Shown here: in pieces, positions 18,350 through 28,030 of the stretch
Numbering within the stretch: the stretch's first letter is position 1
How the letters are laid out: the number at the start of each line of letters is the position of its first letter
From: an uncultured Pseudomonadales bacterium
GTDB taxonomy: Bacteria > Pseudomonadota > Gammaproteobacteria > Pseudomonadales > Pseudohongiellaceae
Assembly: GCA_949372635.1 (NCBI GenBank)
Contig: CASIAB010000002.1
Coordinates: 124,001-188,000 of the forward strand
Reading direction: 5' to 3'
DNA length: 64,000 nt
The notes under the pieces: model-generated
Told to the model about the DNA's origin: nothing
The model's database searches: none
What the model saw: the letters and a program-made list of their open reading frames with translations, nothing else
Program-made: the position numbers and the translations under genes

Positions 18350-18531
18350 CTTAAAGGAAAGTGAGACTCGCGGAAATAAACTAGAAGCGTTGCCTGCCTT
18401 TGTTAGTATCGCCATATTATCATTCTTGGGCTTGGCATAGTTATCGGCGATCGGCCCTCCCAAGGAATGTTGAATATGACAATTTTGTCCCATCTTGTTT
18501 TTCTAGTTCAGCTTCGACTAAAGAGAATCTC

Positions 18532-19182
18532 ATGAACGCATTTCTCTATGCGCACGCGAAACACCTCGCAGCCGTTCTTGCCGGCTCCCTCTACCTGTTC
18601 GCTTTTTCTTCGGCATCTGCGACTACGATCCTCGGAATGGATATAGACAAGGTCGCTGCCGACGCGGAATTCGTTTTCGAAGGCTCTGTGATAGATAGCG
18701 AGACTCGCCAAAATAGTAGCAGCGGCATCATCAGCACCTATGTCACATTCCAAATCAACGACATCATTAAGGGCCACTACACCGGTGATTCGGTAGAACT
18801 CAAATTCATGGGCGGCGTATTCAATGGTCAGATTGTCCAAGTCAGCGGCATGCGTATTCCAGAAATCGCTGAACAGGGAATCTATTTCGTCGAGTCCATG
18901 TCGCGTGATCTAATCAATCCCCTCATCGGTTGGTCACAGGGCCATTTCATCATCGTAGATGACAATGGTACGCGCAGGATCAGTACCGCTGGCAATCAGC
19001 CAGTGCTTGATGTCGAGGCAGTATCGTCAATACCTAGCAGCATCAAAAAGCCACTATCGATTGCGGAAGGCAAAACTAATATAGCAGCAGGCGTCATGAC
19101 CCAGACGAGTTCGATAATGGTCGAACGCGCTCTGACTGTTGAGGAATTTAAGTCGCGTATTACTGATCTGTTAGCGAACTAG
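18532..19182 (+). CDS. Exported protein of unknown function
   Basis: 216 residues from ATG 18532, preceded by AAAGAGA. Signal peptide AVLAGSLYLFAFSSASA. The mature part begins TTILGMDIDKVAADAEFVFEG, then VTFQINDIIKGHYTGDSVEL and GMRIPEIAEQGIYFVESM, ending in a variable tail (ALTVEEFKSRITDLL). It is all-beta in appearance with no catalytic motif I recognise. Similar small exported proteins often sit beside secreted proteases or PPC-domain proteins, consistent with the PPC remnant directly downstream; that association is from memory, not shown here. Confidence 0.6.
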   Translation: MNAFLYAHAKHLAAVLAGSLYLFAFSSASATTILGMDIDKVAADAEFVFEGSVIDSETRQNSSSGIISTYVTFQINDIIKGHYTGDSVELKFMGGVFNGQIVQVSGMRIPEIAEQGIYFVESMSRDLINPLIGWSQGHFIIVDDNGTRRISTAGNQPVLDVEAVSSIPSSIKKPLSIAEGKTNIAAGVMTQTSSIMVERALTVEEFKSRITDLLAN

Positions 19183-19193
19183 GAAATCCGCCG

Positions 19194-19763
19194 TTGAGAA
19201 TCTCTGCAACGCAGGCAGCGCTATCCGGCTTCACCTTTATCGACGAAAATTCTGGACCGGACAACAATGCGAGAATCAATCGCAGCATGCAGGAAGAAAC
19301 TTACTGGCTCGGCGTACGTAGTGCCCGCAATTCAGCTCAAAGCAGTTACGACGTGTCGGCCATATCGAACACGAATAATCCACCTTTGTCGTTTGAAAAA
19401 TTCAATTCGATATATGGTGTGGACGTATTGATCAGCCCCAATCCAGATATTGCCGGCAGCCTAGAATCGACTGATTTTATATTTAATAATAGGTTTTTAG
19501 ATCTTGCGCAAGTTTAAGTAGCGACAGAGTCTGCCGTGATAATCAGTCTCTATTCTTCGACTTTCGATACCAGTCTATTGCTTGTTGATGTCGTAAATAA
19601 TGAGTTAGGCAACTTAGTTCTGCAGAATGATAGCAACGACAGTGGCACGAATTCTCGACTCGAGACCACACTTTCACCGGGCACTTATTGGCTAGGCGTA
19701 ACTAGCTTTAATCCTAGTGAGTCTGGCAGCTACGATATCGCAGTCACACTCGTTCTTCCCTAG
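19194..19763 (+). pseudogene. Remnant of a PPC-domain (bacterial pre-peptidase C-terminal) protein
   Basis: One reading frame encodes two successive PPC-like repeats: ENSGPDNNARINRSMQEETYWLGV, abridged here to ENSGPDNNARI and ETYWLGV, and later ISLYSSTFDTSLLLVD with SRLETTLSPGTYWLGVTSF. The frame is broken only by TAA at 19515-19517 within a repeat, after FLDLAQV and before VATESAVIISL. There is no plausible start codon (first candidate is a TTG at 19194), and no protease domain precedes it. It is best read as the degraded 3' end of a larger secreted protein gene. Confidence 0.6.
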
Positions 19764-19792
19764 CTGCCTTCCTAGCTATTTCTCTAGATAGA

Positions 19793-21199
19793 TCAATCCA
19801 CCGCCATGCGCACCATGGCGACACGCTTGGGCACCTGCCCCACGGGGATCTTTGCGATGGCTTCCATTTTAATAGCATCCACCGCATAGGTAACATTATC
19901 ACCCGCAGCACCGATATACGCACGTTTGCCATCGGGCGTGAATGTAATCCACTCTGGATGCTGACCTACGAAAACACGCCCAATCTCCTCTAGGTCAGGA
20001 AGGGAATGGATATAGACGTGACTATAAACCTTGCTTGTCGACCAGAGCATCGTGCCGTCTGGGGATACTGCCAAACCATGTGCAGGCGCACCCTGCAAAC
20101 CATCCAGATGAGCCTCCTCACCCGGCACTGCGGGATGCTCTACGCGCGCAACCTCTTTCCTACTCGCGAAATCGACGACCGCGAAGCCGTGAAAACCAGA
20201 GAGCTGCACAAATATATTCTTGGTTGAGCCGTCGGCGTTCGTATCGAACGTCATGGGCCGGATTCCAGAGCTCATCTCTAGCTCCCAAACCAATTCATCC
20301 GTGCTGGTATCGATGACGTTGATGGTACGAGTTTGAATCGAACCAGCTACAGCGTAACGGCTATCTGGCGTCACATAGACGTTGTGAATGGCACCATTCA
20401 CTGGCAGTGTCTTCACGTTTGTCATGCTGGCCACATCGATAATATCCACTGAGCCCGGCATCTCCATGATTGCCACGTAGACTTTGCTGCCGTCGCTGGT
20501 TACACCCAAATTGTTCGGCCTACCGCTAAGTGGAATGCGTCTCTTAACTCGGAGAGTTCTAGCATCAACTATATCCAGAGAGTGCATAACTTCATTCGTG
20601 ATATAGATCTGCGAGCCATCGGGTGCACCGACCACACCGTGGGGAATTTCTATATCAGATATATGACCAACCACTTGGTTCGTCTCTGGGTCGATAATCG
20701 TTGAATCATCTCCTGCCGCATTCGTTTGAATAATCCGAATTGCTACACTGGAGGGCTTCTGCCTTGTTTTAGCTCCAGCTACCCAGTCGGCCATGATGCG
20801 CCACTCAGGGTCGAACTGACTATCAAAGTGTTTACCACCGCCATGAAAGGGGTCGCCACCTGCATCATAGGACAGGGGATGTGTTAGGAACCGGCTTCGC
20901 AGCGGATCTTCGCCAGCTAGACTAAAACTGCTGGCCGATTCAAAATTCATTCGTGATTGCTCGTCGGTCCAAAATAGTTGGTGATCTCCGAGGGGCTGTA
21001 TTCTAAAACCACTACTGCGCGTATGACACTGAATGCAGCTAACATTGCCTTCGCGTTTGGAGAGAAAGATCGGTTGCACTTCCTTCTTGAAGTAGTCGAA
21101 ATCAAGTTGTACATCCTGTGCGAAGAGAATGCTGGAGCAGAACAACGTGAGTAGGCTGAAGAGCTGAACACTCGTTCTCAATCTAATGTTGGGATTCAT
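19793..21199 (-). CDS. Periplasmic YVTN-type beta-propeller protein with a c-type haem motif
   Basis: 468 residues with a signal peptide ending near LFAQ. A single haem-binding motif CIQCH lies at residues 55-59, in a short cytochrome-like N-terminal domain with context EVQPIFLSKREGNVSC. From about residue 150 there are repeated blades of the YVTN type: QIYITNEVMHSLDIVDA, KVYVAIMEMPGSVDIIDV, RAYIGAAGDNVTYAVDA. Such proteins carry electrons or accompany c-type oxidoreductases in the periplasm. It could be co-transcribed with the amidase upstream (48-bp gap). No partner oxidoreductase is visible. Confidence 0.82.
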   Translation of the reverse strand: MNPNIRLRTSVQLFSLLTLFCSSILFAQDVQLDFDYFKKEVQPIFLSKREGNVSCIQCHTRSSGFRIQPLGDHQLFWTDEQSRMNFESASSFSLAGEDPLRSRFLTHPLSYDAGGDPFHGGGKHFDSQFDPEWRIMADWVAGAKTRQKPSSVAIRIIQTNAAGDDSTIIDPETNQVVGHISDIEIPHGVVGAPDGSQIYITNEVMHSLDIVDARTLRVKRRIPLSGRPNNLGVTSDGSKVYVAIMEMPGSVDIIDVASMTNVKTLPVNGAIHNVYVTPDSRYAVAGSIQTRTINVIDTSTDELVWELEMSSGIRPMTFDTNADGSTKNIFVQLSGFHGFAVVDFASRKEVARVEHPAVPGEEAHLDGLQGAPAHGLAVSPDGTMLWSTSKVYSHVYIHSLPDLEEIGRVFVGQHPEWITFTPDGKRAYIGAAGDNVTYAVDAIKMEAIAKIPVGQVPKRVAMVRMAVD

Positions 21200-21247
21200 A
21201 GCGTGGCCTCGATATTTTTAGTTTAGAACATTAACACTTATTTCTAG

Positions 21248-23110
21248 CTACTCTAGCAGTTGAACCGCTCCTGCGCTAGGCAACGAGACGCCAAAAACCT
21301 TCAGGTAGAGACGCCTTTCTTCGAGAGCCATTCGAAACTCGGAAGACATATAGTGGCTGCCGGTGGCCGCGTCTGCGTCTGGGGGCAGCAAGTTGAGGAC
21401 AATCGGTTCATTGACCTCGCCGTCGCCATTCGAATCAACTACCAATGTAACCGCTGTAATTGCTTGCTCTCCCTCCAGTCCTTTACTAACTTGGAATTCA
21501 AACAGATTCGTAACCGTGCTGTATTCAAAGCGCGCCTCAACACGCAGCGACCCTCGACTGAAGACAAGCTCAAAGCTCTGCGAAGCTGGCGCGAGCCCTG
21601 ACTCTAGAGTGGGTGTTGTTGAGGGGGCACGCCTACTGCCCATCGCCACTTCATAGGTCTGCGCGATAGCCAACAGCTCAGCATCTTGTAAAAATCCGCC
21701 CAAGAGTTCCAAACCTACCGGCAAGCCATTGCTAGTAAACCCTGCAGGCATCGAGAGAGCTGGCAAACCAGAGTTCGCGCTAAGGCTGCAGTTGCTGCCC
21801 TGCTGCGAGTCGCCAGTGAAAACCTGTGTGCGCTTAATCGTTGGGTAGGCGATCGCATTTAGACCCTGCTCACTCATCACCGCCTCAATAGCAGCACGCA
21901 GCTGGGACCTAACAGCAATCGCCCTTCGATAGGCTCGCTCGTCGGGTTCCGATGCGCTCGATCGGGTCAGCACACCATCGACTGCCTCATGATATAGACC
22001 CTGACTGACAATGAAATTCAGATTCAGGCTGTCATCCAGAGAGAATGTGTCCAGATAGTTATTTATGTCCGGTTTAAACTCATATCCGATTAAGCCCGAG
22101 CGTCGAATTAAATCCCCCATGTCGGGTATCTCAACATCTACAATCTCGGCACCCTGTTGCTCGTACCAATCGAGAGCGTCTTCTATTGCTGCGCTCACCG
22201 CGCCATCAGAACCCTCGAAATACTCTTGCAATTTACCTATTCGCAGATCTGCCAGATTCGCAGAATGAAGTCTATCCATAAATGCCGGGACAGCCGCTGT
22301 TCTCATTATCTGTGTAGCCTCATCTCGGATATCATAGCCGGAAACAATATCGAGAATAATAGCGAGGTCTTGCGCACTGCGTGCTAAAGGGCCTGCTACA
22401 TCCTGAGTATGAGAAAGCGGAAGAATGCCGTAGATGCTAGAAAGCCCCTTGCTGGGCCGCAGTCCAATTAGATTATTAAATGCAGACGGTATGCGAATCG
22501 AACCACAGGTATCCGAGCCGAATCCAGCCGCAGCAAAACTAGCCGCTACGGCAGCACCGGTGCCACCACTGGAGCCGCCGGGAACGCGCCTGGGATCATA
22601 AGGATTACGTGTTTGCCCTACTAAGGAACCGATACTCGTGATGCCATAGGCATACTCATGCAAGTTCGTCTTTGCCAGAATGATCGCGCCTGCGCGCAGG
22701 AGTTTATCTACCTGCGACGCATTTTCGCTGGGAATGAAATTCGCTAACGCTACAGAGCCACCACTTGTCGGCATGTGATCCGTGTTGTAGTTGTCCTTAA
22801 CTACGATGGGCACGCCATGCAGAGGGCCGCGCGAACCCTTTCTCTGTCGCTCCGTATCTAGCGCCTGCGCTTGAGCCAGCGCCTTCGGATTTACGCGTAC
22901 TATACTATTGAGTTTTGGACCTTGCTTATCATAGGCCAGTATCCGATCTAGGTACTGCTGAACTAATTGCACCGAACTCACTTGGCCTCCGTCCAGGGCG
23001 TCCCGAATCTCAGTAATACTCGCCTCGAATACGTCGAACCGCGGCTGCGCCACAACCGAAAAGGGAGCCAGCAAGCAAAGTAAAAACAGGAAAGTACGAG
23101 AACGGTTCAT
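21248..23110 (-). CDS. Secreted amidase (amidase signature family) with C-terminal extension
   Basis: 620 residues from the ATG at 23110 (MNRSRTFLFLLCLLAPFSVVAQ signal peptide, shortened here to RTFLFLLCLLAPFSVVAQ); the frame is open to 23230 but the extra residues are not needed. Amidase signature triad: Lys in VVKDNYNT, Ser in GGSSGGTGAAVAA, and nucleophilic Ser in SDTCGSIRIPSAFN. The core covers about residues 25-500. A ~100-residue tail (SLRVEARFEYSTVTNLF, DSNGDGEVNEPIV, RRLYLKVFGV) is beyond the usual family length and looks like a small beta domain. Hydrolyses an amide; the substrate is unknown. Confidence 0.87.
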   Translation of the reverse strand: MNRSRTFLFLLCLLAPFSVVAQPRFDVFEASITEIRDALDGGQVSSVQLVQQYLDRILAYDKQGPKLNSIVRVNPKALAQAQALDTERQRKGSRGPLHGVPIVVKDNYNTDHMPTSGGSVALANFIPSENASQVDKLLRAGAIILAKTNLHEYAYGITSIGSLVGQTRNPYDPRRVPGGSSGGTGAAVAASFAAAGFGSDTCGSIRIPSAFNNLIGLRPSKGLSSIYGILPLSHTQDVAGPLARSAQDLAIILDIVSGYDIRDEATQIMRTAAVPAFMDRLHSANLADLRIGKLQEYFEGSDGAVSAAIEDALDWYEQQGAEIVDVEIPDMGDLIRRSGLIGYEFKPDINNYLDTFSLDDSLNLNFIVSQGLYHEAVDGVLTRSSASEPDERAYRRAIAVRSQLRAAIEAVMSEQGLNAIAYPTIKRTQVFTGDSQQGSNCSLSANSGLPALSMPAGFTSNGLPVGLELLGGFLQDAELLAIAQTYEVAMGSRRAPSTTPTLESGLAPASQSFELVFSRGSLRVEARFEYSTVTNLFEFQVSKGLEGEQAITAVTLVVDSNGDGEVNEPIVLNLLPPDADAATGSHYMSSEFRMALEERRLYLKVFGVSLPSAGAVQLLE

Positions 23111-23843
23111 GAAGCGCACCGATAGTAGGAGCAAAAAGAACAAGTCTAGAAAGTGTATGTGAATGAAGAGTAGATAACCACTGTCTGTCTTTTTTACCCC
23201 GCTTTTATGCTGCGAGAGATGACTGCTCAAGTTCGCGACGATCTTTAACAGTTATAGCTGCATGAGAACAGCCATGTTGTGGCAAAGGGTAAGCGCTAAA
23301 CTTTAAACTCGACTCGAGCACCTAAGAAGATTCGTCTGAGATCGCCGAATAAATTGCAGGGCTTCCAAGTCAGGCGACTCCTTCACGACTCAGTTATAGG
23401 CCATCTCTGTTTCATATTTGCTCAGCGAAGGATAGGTCATGCGTCGTGGCAAGGCTACCGAGCACAATAATGGATTCGAATTTAATGGTCATCTGCACGA
23501 GCTGACCACGCTATGAATGCGCAGCGAAGTCCATCTGTAGGTATTCTTCGCCAGTTTCTGAGGCTCGCTGGCCATAGCCGCCCCATCGGTAAATTGCCCA
23601 TCCCCCATGAGTGCGCCCACAACCTTGAGTTTTTGATCGTTTAGCAATTTTGGGGACAGGCAGATACATAACTCTCTCCAAGTTCAGAAGCAACTATCCA
23701 GCCCCTGTATGGACCGATATAGGCTCAACCTTTTCAGCTTTTTTAGCACTTTCACCGACCGGCGGGTAGGTGTCAATAGTGCTCGTTCTTACGGGGCGGC
23801 CTTTCAATATTCCTGTTTATTCTTTCACCATAGCAGAAAATGT
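23111..23843. other. Long intergenic region
   Basis: About 730 bases with no gene I can support. A 60-codon minus-strand ORF (23511-23693) has no family resemblance. The plus strand at about 23649 reads TTTGGGGACAGGCAGATAC, similar to the motif near 6239 and possibly a relic of a REP/Y1-transposase element. An A/T-rich stretch with TTTTTTAGC lies at 23735-23750. Confidence 0.35.
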
Positions 23844-24332
23844 TTAGTCAGGCATTCGCGCAGCACGAATCTCGATCTCAATTAGCCAACCGGAGACAAC
23901 CAAGCCAGCAATCTCTACGAAAGAACGAACTGGCTTCATTGCATTTTTCTCGCTACCAAAGAACTGCTGATAACCTGCATTAAAACCAGCGAAGTCCAGT
24001 TCTCCATCGTCACCGGATACGGCGAATGCGCGGACCTGTATGATGTCTTCTAAAGACCAGCCCTGCGCCTCTAGCGTTTCTTGGAATCGGCCAAATGTGT
24101 CGATTGTCTGCTGCTCCATATCGCCCCACGTGCCGTCAGCTTGTTGCTGCGCACCGGAACCGCTGAGGTATAAGGTCTCGGCACCAGCAGGAATCATAAT
24201 ATTATTGTAGAAGTTTCTTCCCTCGCCCGTACGTACAATTTCTGCGGCGCTTGAAACGGCAGCAATGCTCAGGACAAAGGCAAGTGATGCTGCTATGGAA
24301 ATCGCAGTGAGTGGCTTCTTAAATTTAATCAT
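23844..24332 (-). CDS. Periplasmic RidA/YjgF-family protein
   Basis: 162 residues. An N-terminal signal peptide (ISIAASLAFVLSIAAVSSAAE) is unusual for this family, whose members are mostly cytosolic enamine/imine deaminases. The RidA domain covers about 32-160: YLSGSGAQ, TFGRFQETLEAQGWSLEDII and the conserved arginine in KPVRSFVEIAGL. It is 40 bp downstream of the cystine symporter gene, so both are probably one transcript. I infer a role linked to reactive enamine intermediates or amine turnover in the periplasm. Confidence 0.85.
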   Translation of the reverse strand: MIKFKKPLTAISIAASLAFVLSIAAVSSAAEIVRTGEGRNFYNNIMIPAGAETLYLSGSGAQQQADGTWGDMEQQTIDTFGRFQETLEAQGWSLEDIIQVRAFAVSGDDGELDFAGFNAGYQQFFGSEKNAMKPVRSFVEIAGLVVSGWLIEIEIRAARMPD

Positions 24333-24372
24333 TATTTTTTGTTCCTCTATTCTTAAAAAAACTAAAGCTTAC

Positions 24373-25761
24373 TTATGATTTTTGTAACTCTACCTCAGGC
24401 CTCGTTGCCTCTCTGACAGCGTCCTTGTCGCCTAATATTCGGGCAGTGATCATTCCTGTTGTTATCGCTCCGTTCACATTCAAAGCAGTACGCGCCATAT
24501 CTATCAAAGGCTCGATAGATATTAACAGTGCGGCAATCACCACCGGAAATCCCATAGCGGGCAATACTACCAATGCCGCATTGGTCGCACCGCCGCCGAC
24601 GCCTGCGATACCGAATGAACCTATTGCGATAATTACTAGCAGGCTAACTATAAAGTTCAAATCAATATCTACACCCATCGTAGGCGCGACCATCACCGCG
24701 AGCATAGCTGGATAGATTCCCGCGCAGCCGTTCTGCCCTATCGTCGCACCGAAAGAAGCGGCGATGTTGGCAATCGGTGCGGGCACATTGAGCTCCTCTA
24801 TCTGTGCGCGAATCGTCAGAGGAATTGTTGCAGCAGAACTGCGCGTGACGAATGCAAACGTGAGAACCGGCCAGACTTTTTGAAAATAAGTTTTAATGTT
24901 AGCGCCCAAGCCAATAATAATCACAGCGTGTACCGTGAACATGAGTGCGATAGCCATATAAGATGCGATCACAAAACTGATCAAGTTCATGATGGCGTTG
25001 CCATCGGACGTCGCTATCACACGAGTCATTAATGCCAGAACACCGTAAGGTGTCAGCGCCATGACAAGTTTAACGAGGCGCATGATTATCGCTTGTAATG
25101 TGTCGACTGAGTGAGCTATGCGCGAGCCCTGCTCGGCGTTCTCTTCAGACACCAACAATGCGGCGACACCAAAAATCAAACCGAAAACCACAACACCAAT
25201 GATAGACATGCTGCGCTCTCCAGCAAGGTCCGAAAAGATGTTGGTGGGCACGAAACTAACGAGGAGCTCGGCAAGACTCAGGTCGGCAACGCTACCCTGT
25301 CTTGCTTGCAAGACCTCTGCGCGCGCCATCTCTGTAGCACCACCGACTAGATCGTTCGCATTCAATTGGAATACTGTAGCCATCATGACGCCGATGAGCG
25401 CGGCGATTACAGTGGTTACGATCAAAGTTCCGACCACAGTGCCACCAATCTTGCCCAGCGACTTAATCTCTTCCACCTTCAGAACGGCGGCGATCATAGT
25501 GATTAGAATAAGCGGCATGATCATCATACGCAGTAACGCGACGTAGCCATTCGCGATTACATTTGTCCACTCCAGCGTGGCATCCATAACTGCAAGGTTC
25601 GCGCCAAATGCTAGCTGCAGATACATTCCGAACAAACTGCCACCAACGAGGCCCATGAACACTCGGCGGGAAAGCGTAAAAGATTCATTCTTTGAGAACT
25701 GGTAGAGCAGGCTCACTAGGGCCATGAAGAAAATCAGGTTAATTATCGCGATAATGGGCAT
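24373..25761 (-). CDS. tcyP: L-cystine / dicarboxylate:cation symporter, TcyP-like
   Basis: 462-residue inner-membrane carrier of the DAACS family. Length and sequence blocks fit TcyP/YdjN: IANGYVALLRMMIMPLILI, FVTRSSAATIPLTI (the Ser-rich re-entrant loop), GQNGCAGIYPAMLAVMVAP and GVGGGATNAALVVLPAMGFP. Eight or more hydrophobic segments are visible. TcyP imports cystine with sodium or protons. It is followed by a periplasmic RidA gene. Substrate assignment rests on overall resemblance and is less certain than the family. Confidence 0.85.
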   Translation of the reverse strand: MPIIAIINLIFFMALVSLLYQFSKNESFTLSRRVFMGLVGGSLFGMYLQLAFGANLAVMDATLEWTNVIANGYVALLRMMIMPLILITMIAAVLKVEEIKSLGKIGGTVVGTLIVTTVIAALIGVMMATVFQLNANDLVGGATEMARAEVLQARQGSVADLSLAELLVSFVPTNIFSDLAGERSMSIIGVVVFGLIFGVAALLVSEENAEQGSRIAHSVDTLQAIIMRLVKLVMALTPYGVLALMTRVIATSDGNAIMNLISFVIASYMAIALMFTVHAVIIIGLGANIKTYFQKVWPVLTFAFVTRSSAATIPLTIRAQIEELNVPAPIANIAASFGATIGQNGCAGIYPAMLAVMVAPTMGVDIDLNFIVSLLVIIAIGSFGIAGVGGGATNAALVVLPAMGFPVVIAALLISIEPLIDMARTALNVNGAITTGMITARILGDKDAVREATRPEVELQKS

Positions 25762-25978
25762 TTGCGCAGCTCCTATATATTATCCCACCTAGTCTAACGG
25801 GAAAGTTTGTTGATGTAACTCACTACGTTAGCACAACTTATTCTCATTGCGCCGAATCAGGGCTAGCCCTGAGAAGAATTAAATTATAGCCTCAGCCCTT
25901 TATTTAGAAGGCTTCCCGCGCAATTACTCCTGCATGTTACGATGACCAACCCCTCAATAGTAAAATTCGGAGGCCATC

Positions 25979-26149
25979 ATGGCTTTATCTGAGTGCTACC
26001 CTGACCTAATCTGCAATCTCCCAAAGTTCAGCGGTCGGTTCGATGCGAGGAAGGTGTCCGCGCAGAGCTGTGATGTACTATTTGCTACTTACCCTGCGGA
26101 CACCGTCATCGATGCCTATCGTCACAGCTTACGCACTGATGTAGCTTGA
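25979..26149 (+). pseudogene. Truncated cupin-domain protein gene
   Basis: ATG 25979 with a good ribosome-binding site (CGGAGG) opens a 56-codon frame: LPKFSGRFDARKVSAQSC, then DVLFATYPADTVIDAYRHS. This is the start of a small cupin of the type that continues with an H-x-H metal motif, which is missing. The frame ends in TGA at 26147-26149. No continuation was identified in other frames downstream. Probably a deletion remnant. Confidence 0.45.
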
Positions 26150-26339
26150 CCAAGATCTCACACCGCCCTCATTAAAAGGAGAGAGACTGAATCCCTCTGG
26201 ATTAATGGCGGTCCTCGGCCCGTCAACTCGCGCCTCTCGAATCTGGCTAGCGATCGCAACCCTCTCAGTCTGATTCTTGTACTAGATCGAGCATCGCTAT
26301 CTGCTAAGCTAAGCGCTCCTTTAAAAGAGTGCCTTACTT

Positions 26340-26864
26340 ATGCTCCGATCTAAGTCACGAATCTATCTAATTGCAGCCACAAGCCTCTTCGCTATGCTGA
26401 ACCTCCCGGCTCAGGCGGCTGATGAGATTGAGTTGCTAAGCAATAAAATGGCCATAGCAGAAGCGCTCACCCAATACCCCTATCATTGGGATTTCAAAAG
26501 AGGCGAATCTTTCGCCGATCTATTTACCGAAGACGCTGTAATGGAAAGGTGGCGCCAAGGCCGCTTTATAGAGGGGTCGCGACTATTTGGAAAGGCGGCT
26601 ATTTTTGAATATGCGAAAAATGCCCATTCTGGCCGCCTTGCCGACCGGCAAACTCGGCATCATTTCTCGAACCTAGTATTTCTGGAAATTTCTGACAGAA
26701 ATGCCATCACAGAAAACATGGCATTGATAACTCATCAAACTTCAAAAGATGCCGTCGCTAGAATCTCTAGCTCTGGCATATATCGGATCAGCTGGAAAAA
26801 ATCTGCAGGAGAATGGAAAATCGCCAAGCGAATTCTCTTCGTGGACAGCTCTCCCGCAAATTAG
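26340..26864 (+). CDS. Exported SnoaL-like (NTF2-fold) protein
   Basis: 174 residues. Signal peptide LIAATSLFAMLNLPAQA. The mature domain is an NTF2/SnoaL_4 type: IAEALTQYPYHWDFKRGESF, FADLFTEDAVMERW, RQTRHHFSNLVFLEISD, ISSSGIYRISWKKSAGEWKI. Conserved His/Asp residues are consistent with an SnoaL-like polyketide or steroid-dehydratase scaffold, but many members have no known activity. It stands alone with about 190 bp of upstream sequence after the cupin remnant. Confidence 0.8.
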   Translation: MLRSKSRIYLIAATSLFAMLNLPAQAADEIELLSNKMAIAEALTQYPYHWDFKRGESFADLFTEDAVMERWRQGRFIEGSRLFGKAAIFEYAKNAHSGRLADRQTRHHFSNLVFLEISDRNAITENMALITHQTSKDAVARISSSGIYRISWKKSAGEWKIAKRILFVDSSPAN

Positions 26865-27268
26865 GCGCATTAAGAGATTGTTAAAAAGTGCGATAAGATC
26901 GATAGACTTAAAAACAAGTTGATCTATGATGGCGTATCAGCACATTTCCGCTAAAATCTCAGCTATTAACTATCTCTTACTATTTTCAAGACCACACAGC
27001 CATAATAAAAGAAATCCTAATTACTCTATGCCTAGTCTCAACCGGTTAGCTATACAATAGAGCCAATGCGGCAGAGAATGGCTAGATAAGAGTAAGCTGC
27101 GAGATCAGCTCCAGCATCTTTCGCTGGACAGACGGTAATAGCTATGTCGGCTCTTGGCTGCGCCGCGAGCGAGATGGTCGTGAGACCCATACCGATGCTA
27201 ATGACAATACTCAGACAATGAAATTTCGTGGCGGGCAGCGGGTCAACTAGCACACTTGGCAAGTCTGA
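26865..27268. other. Intergenic region
   Basis: About 400 bases. Neither strand has a convincing gene. A plus-strand frame around 27095-27250 (FRWTDGNSYVGSWLRRERDG) looks like former coding sequence but has a TAG upstream and no start. A 70-codon minus ORF overlaps it and is probably spurious. Confidence 0.35.
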
Positions 27269-28030
27269 TTAGCTGCGCAATTTATAGCCAGTCTTAAATA
27301 GGTAGTAGACAACCCCAAGACAAGCAAACATAAAGACAAGAATGCTCGCCAGGCTTAGCATCACGCTGACCTCAGATATCTCGTAGAAACTCCAACGTAA
27401 GCCACTCACCAGATACAACACCGGATTAAAATGAGAGATCGTCTGCCACGGCTGGGGTAGCATATCAGTGGAATAGAAACTCCCCCCCAGAAACACTAGC
27501 GGCGTCACCACGAGCATCGGCACTACCGAGAGCTTCTCAAAATTATCTGCCCAAATACCTAGAATAAAACCGAACAGGCTGAAGGATACTGCTGTAAGCA
27601 GGATGAAGACCATCATCATAATCGGGTGAGCGATCTTTAGGTCGATGAAGAAATTCGCAGTGATCAGAATGATTACCCCTAGTATTACGGCTTTGGAAGC
27701 GGCTGCACCCACATAACCCAAAACCACCTCGAGTGTAGATACTGGCGCTGAAAGCATCTCATATACCGTGCCAACGAACTTCGGAAAGTAGATGCCAAAC
27801 GAGGCATTCGAGATGCTATGAGTCAGCAGATTGAGCATTATCAAACCGGGCACGATGAAGGCGCCATAGCTAATTCCGCTCACCTGATCGATTCTTGAGC
27901 CGATTGCCGCGCCGAAGACGATGAAGTACAAAGATGTGGTGATAACCGGTGCGACAATACTCTGCACCAAAGTACGTTTAGTGCGTGCCATCTCGAATTT
28001 GTAGATCGCCATAACGCCGTAGATATTCAT
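27269..28030 (-). CDS. ABC-2 type exporter permease, YadH-like
   Basis: 253 residues with six predicted membrane spans, the size and sequence pattern of Yad[53 protein letters not shown] (ABC-2 signature), [16 protein letters not shown]. It overlaps the ATPase gene by four bases (ATGA), so the pair forms one exporter operon. Substrate unknown; E. coli YadGH is also uncharacterised in detail. Confidence 0.9.
   Translation of the reverse strand: MNIYGVMAIYKFEMARTKRTLVQSIVAPVITTSLYFIVFGAAIGSRIDQVSGISYGAFIVPGLIMLNLLTHSISNASFGIYFPKFVGTVYEMLSAPVSTLEVVLGYVGAAASKAVILGVIILITANFFIDLKIAHPIMMMVFILLTAVSFSLFGFILGIWADNFEKLSVVPMLVVTPLVFLGGSFYSTDMLPQPWQTISHFNPVLYLVSGLRWSFYEISEVSVMLSLASILVFMFACLGVVYYLFKTGYKLRS

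Noticed and set aside
23511..23693. 60-codon minus ORF in the gap before the amidase
   Set aside because: Unlike any family I know, and no usable start signal; likely chance.
27050..27262. 70-codon minus ORF after the YadH-like gene, overlapping a plus frame with FRWTDGNSYVGSW
   Set aside because: No ribosome-binding site or family match for the minus ORF. The plus frame has an upstream TAG and no start. Possibly decayed coding sequence, but unprovable here.
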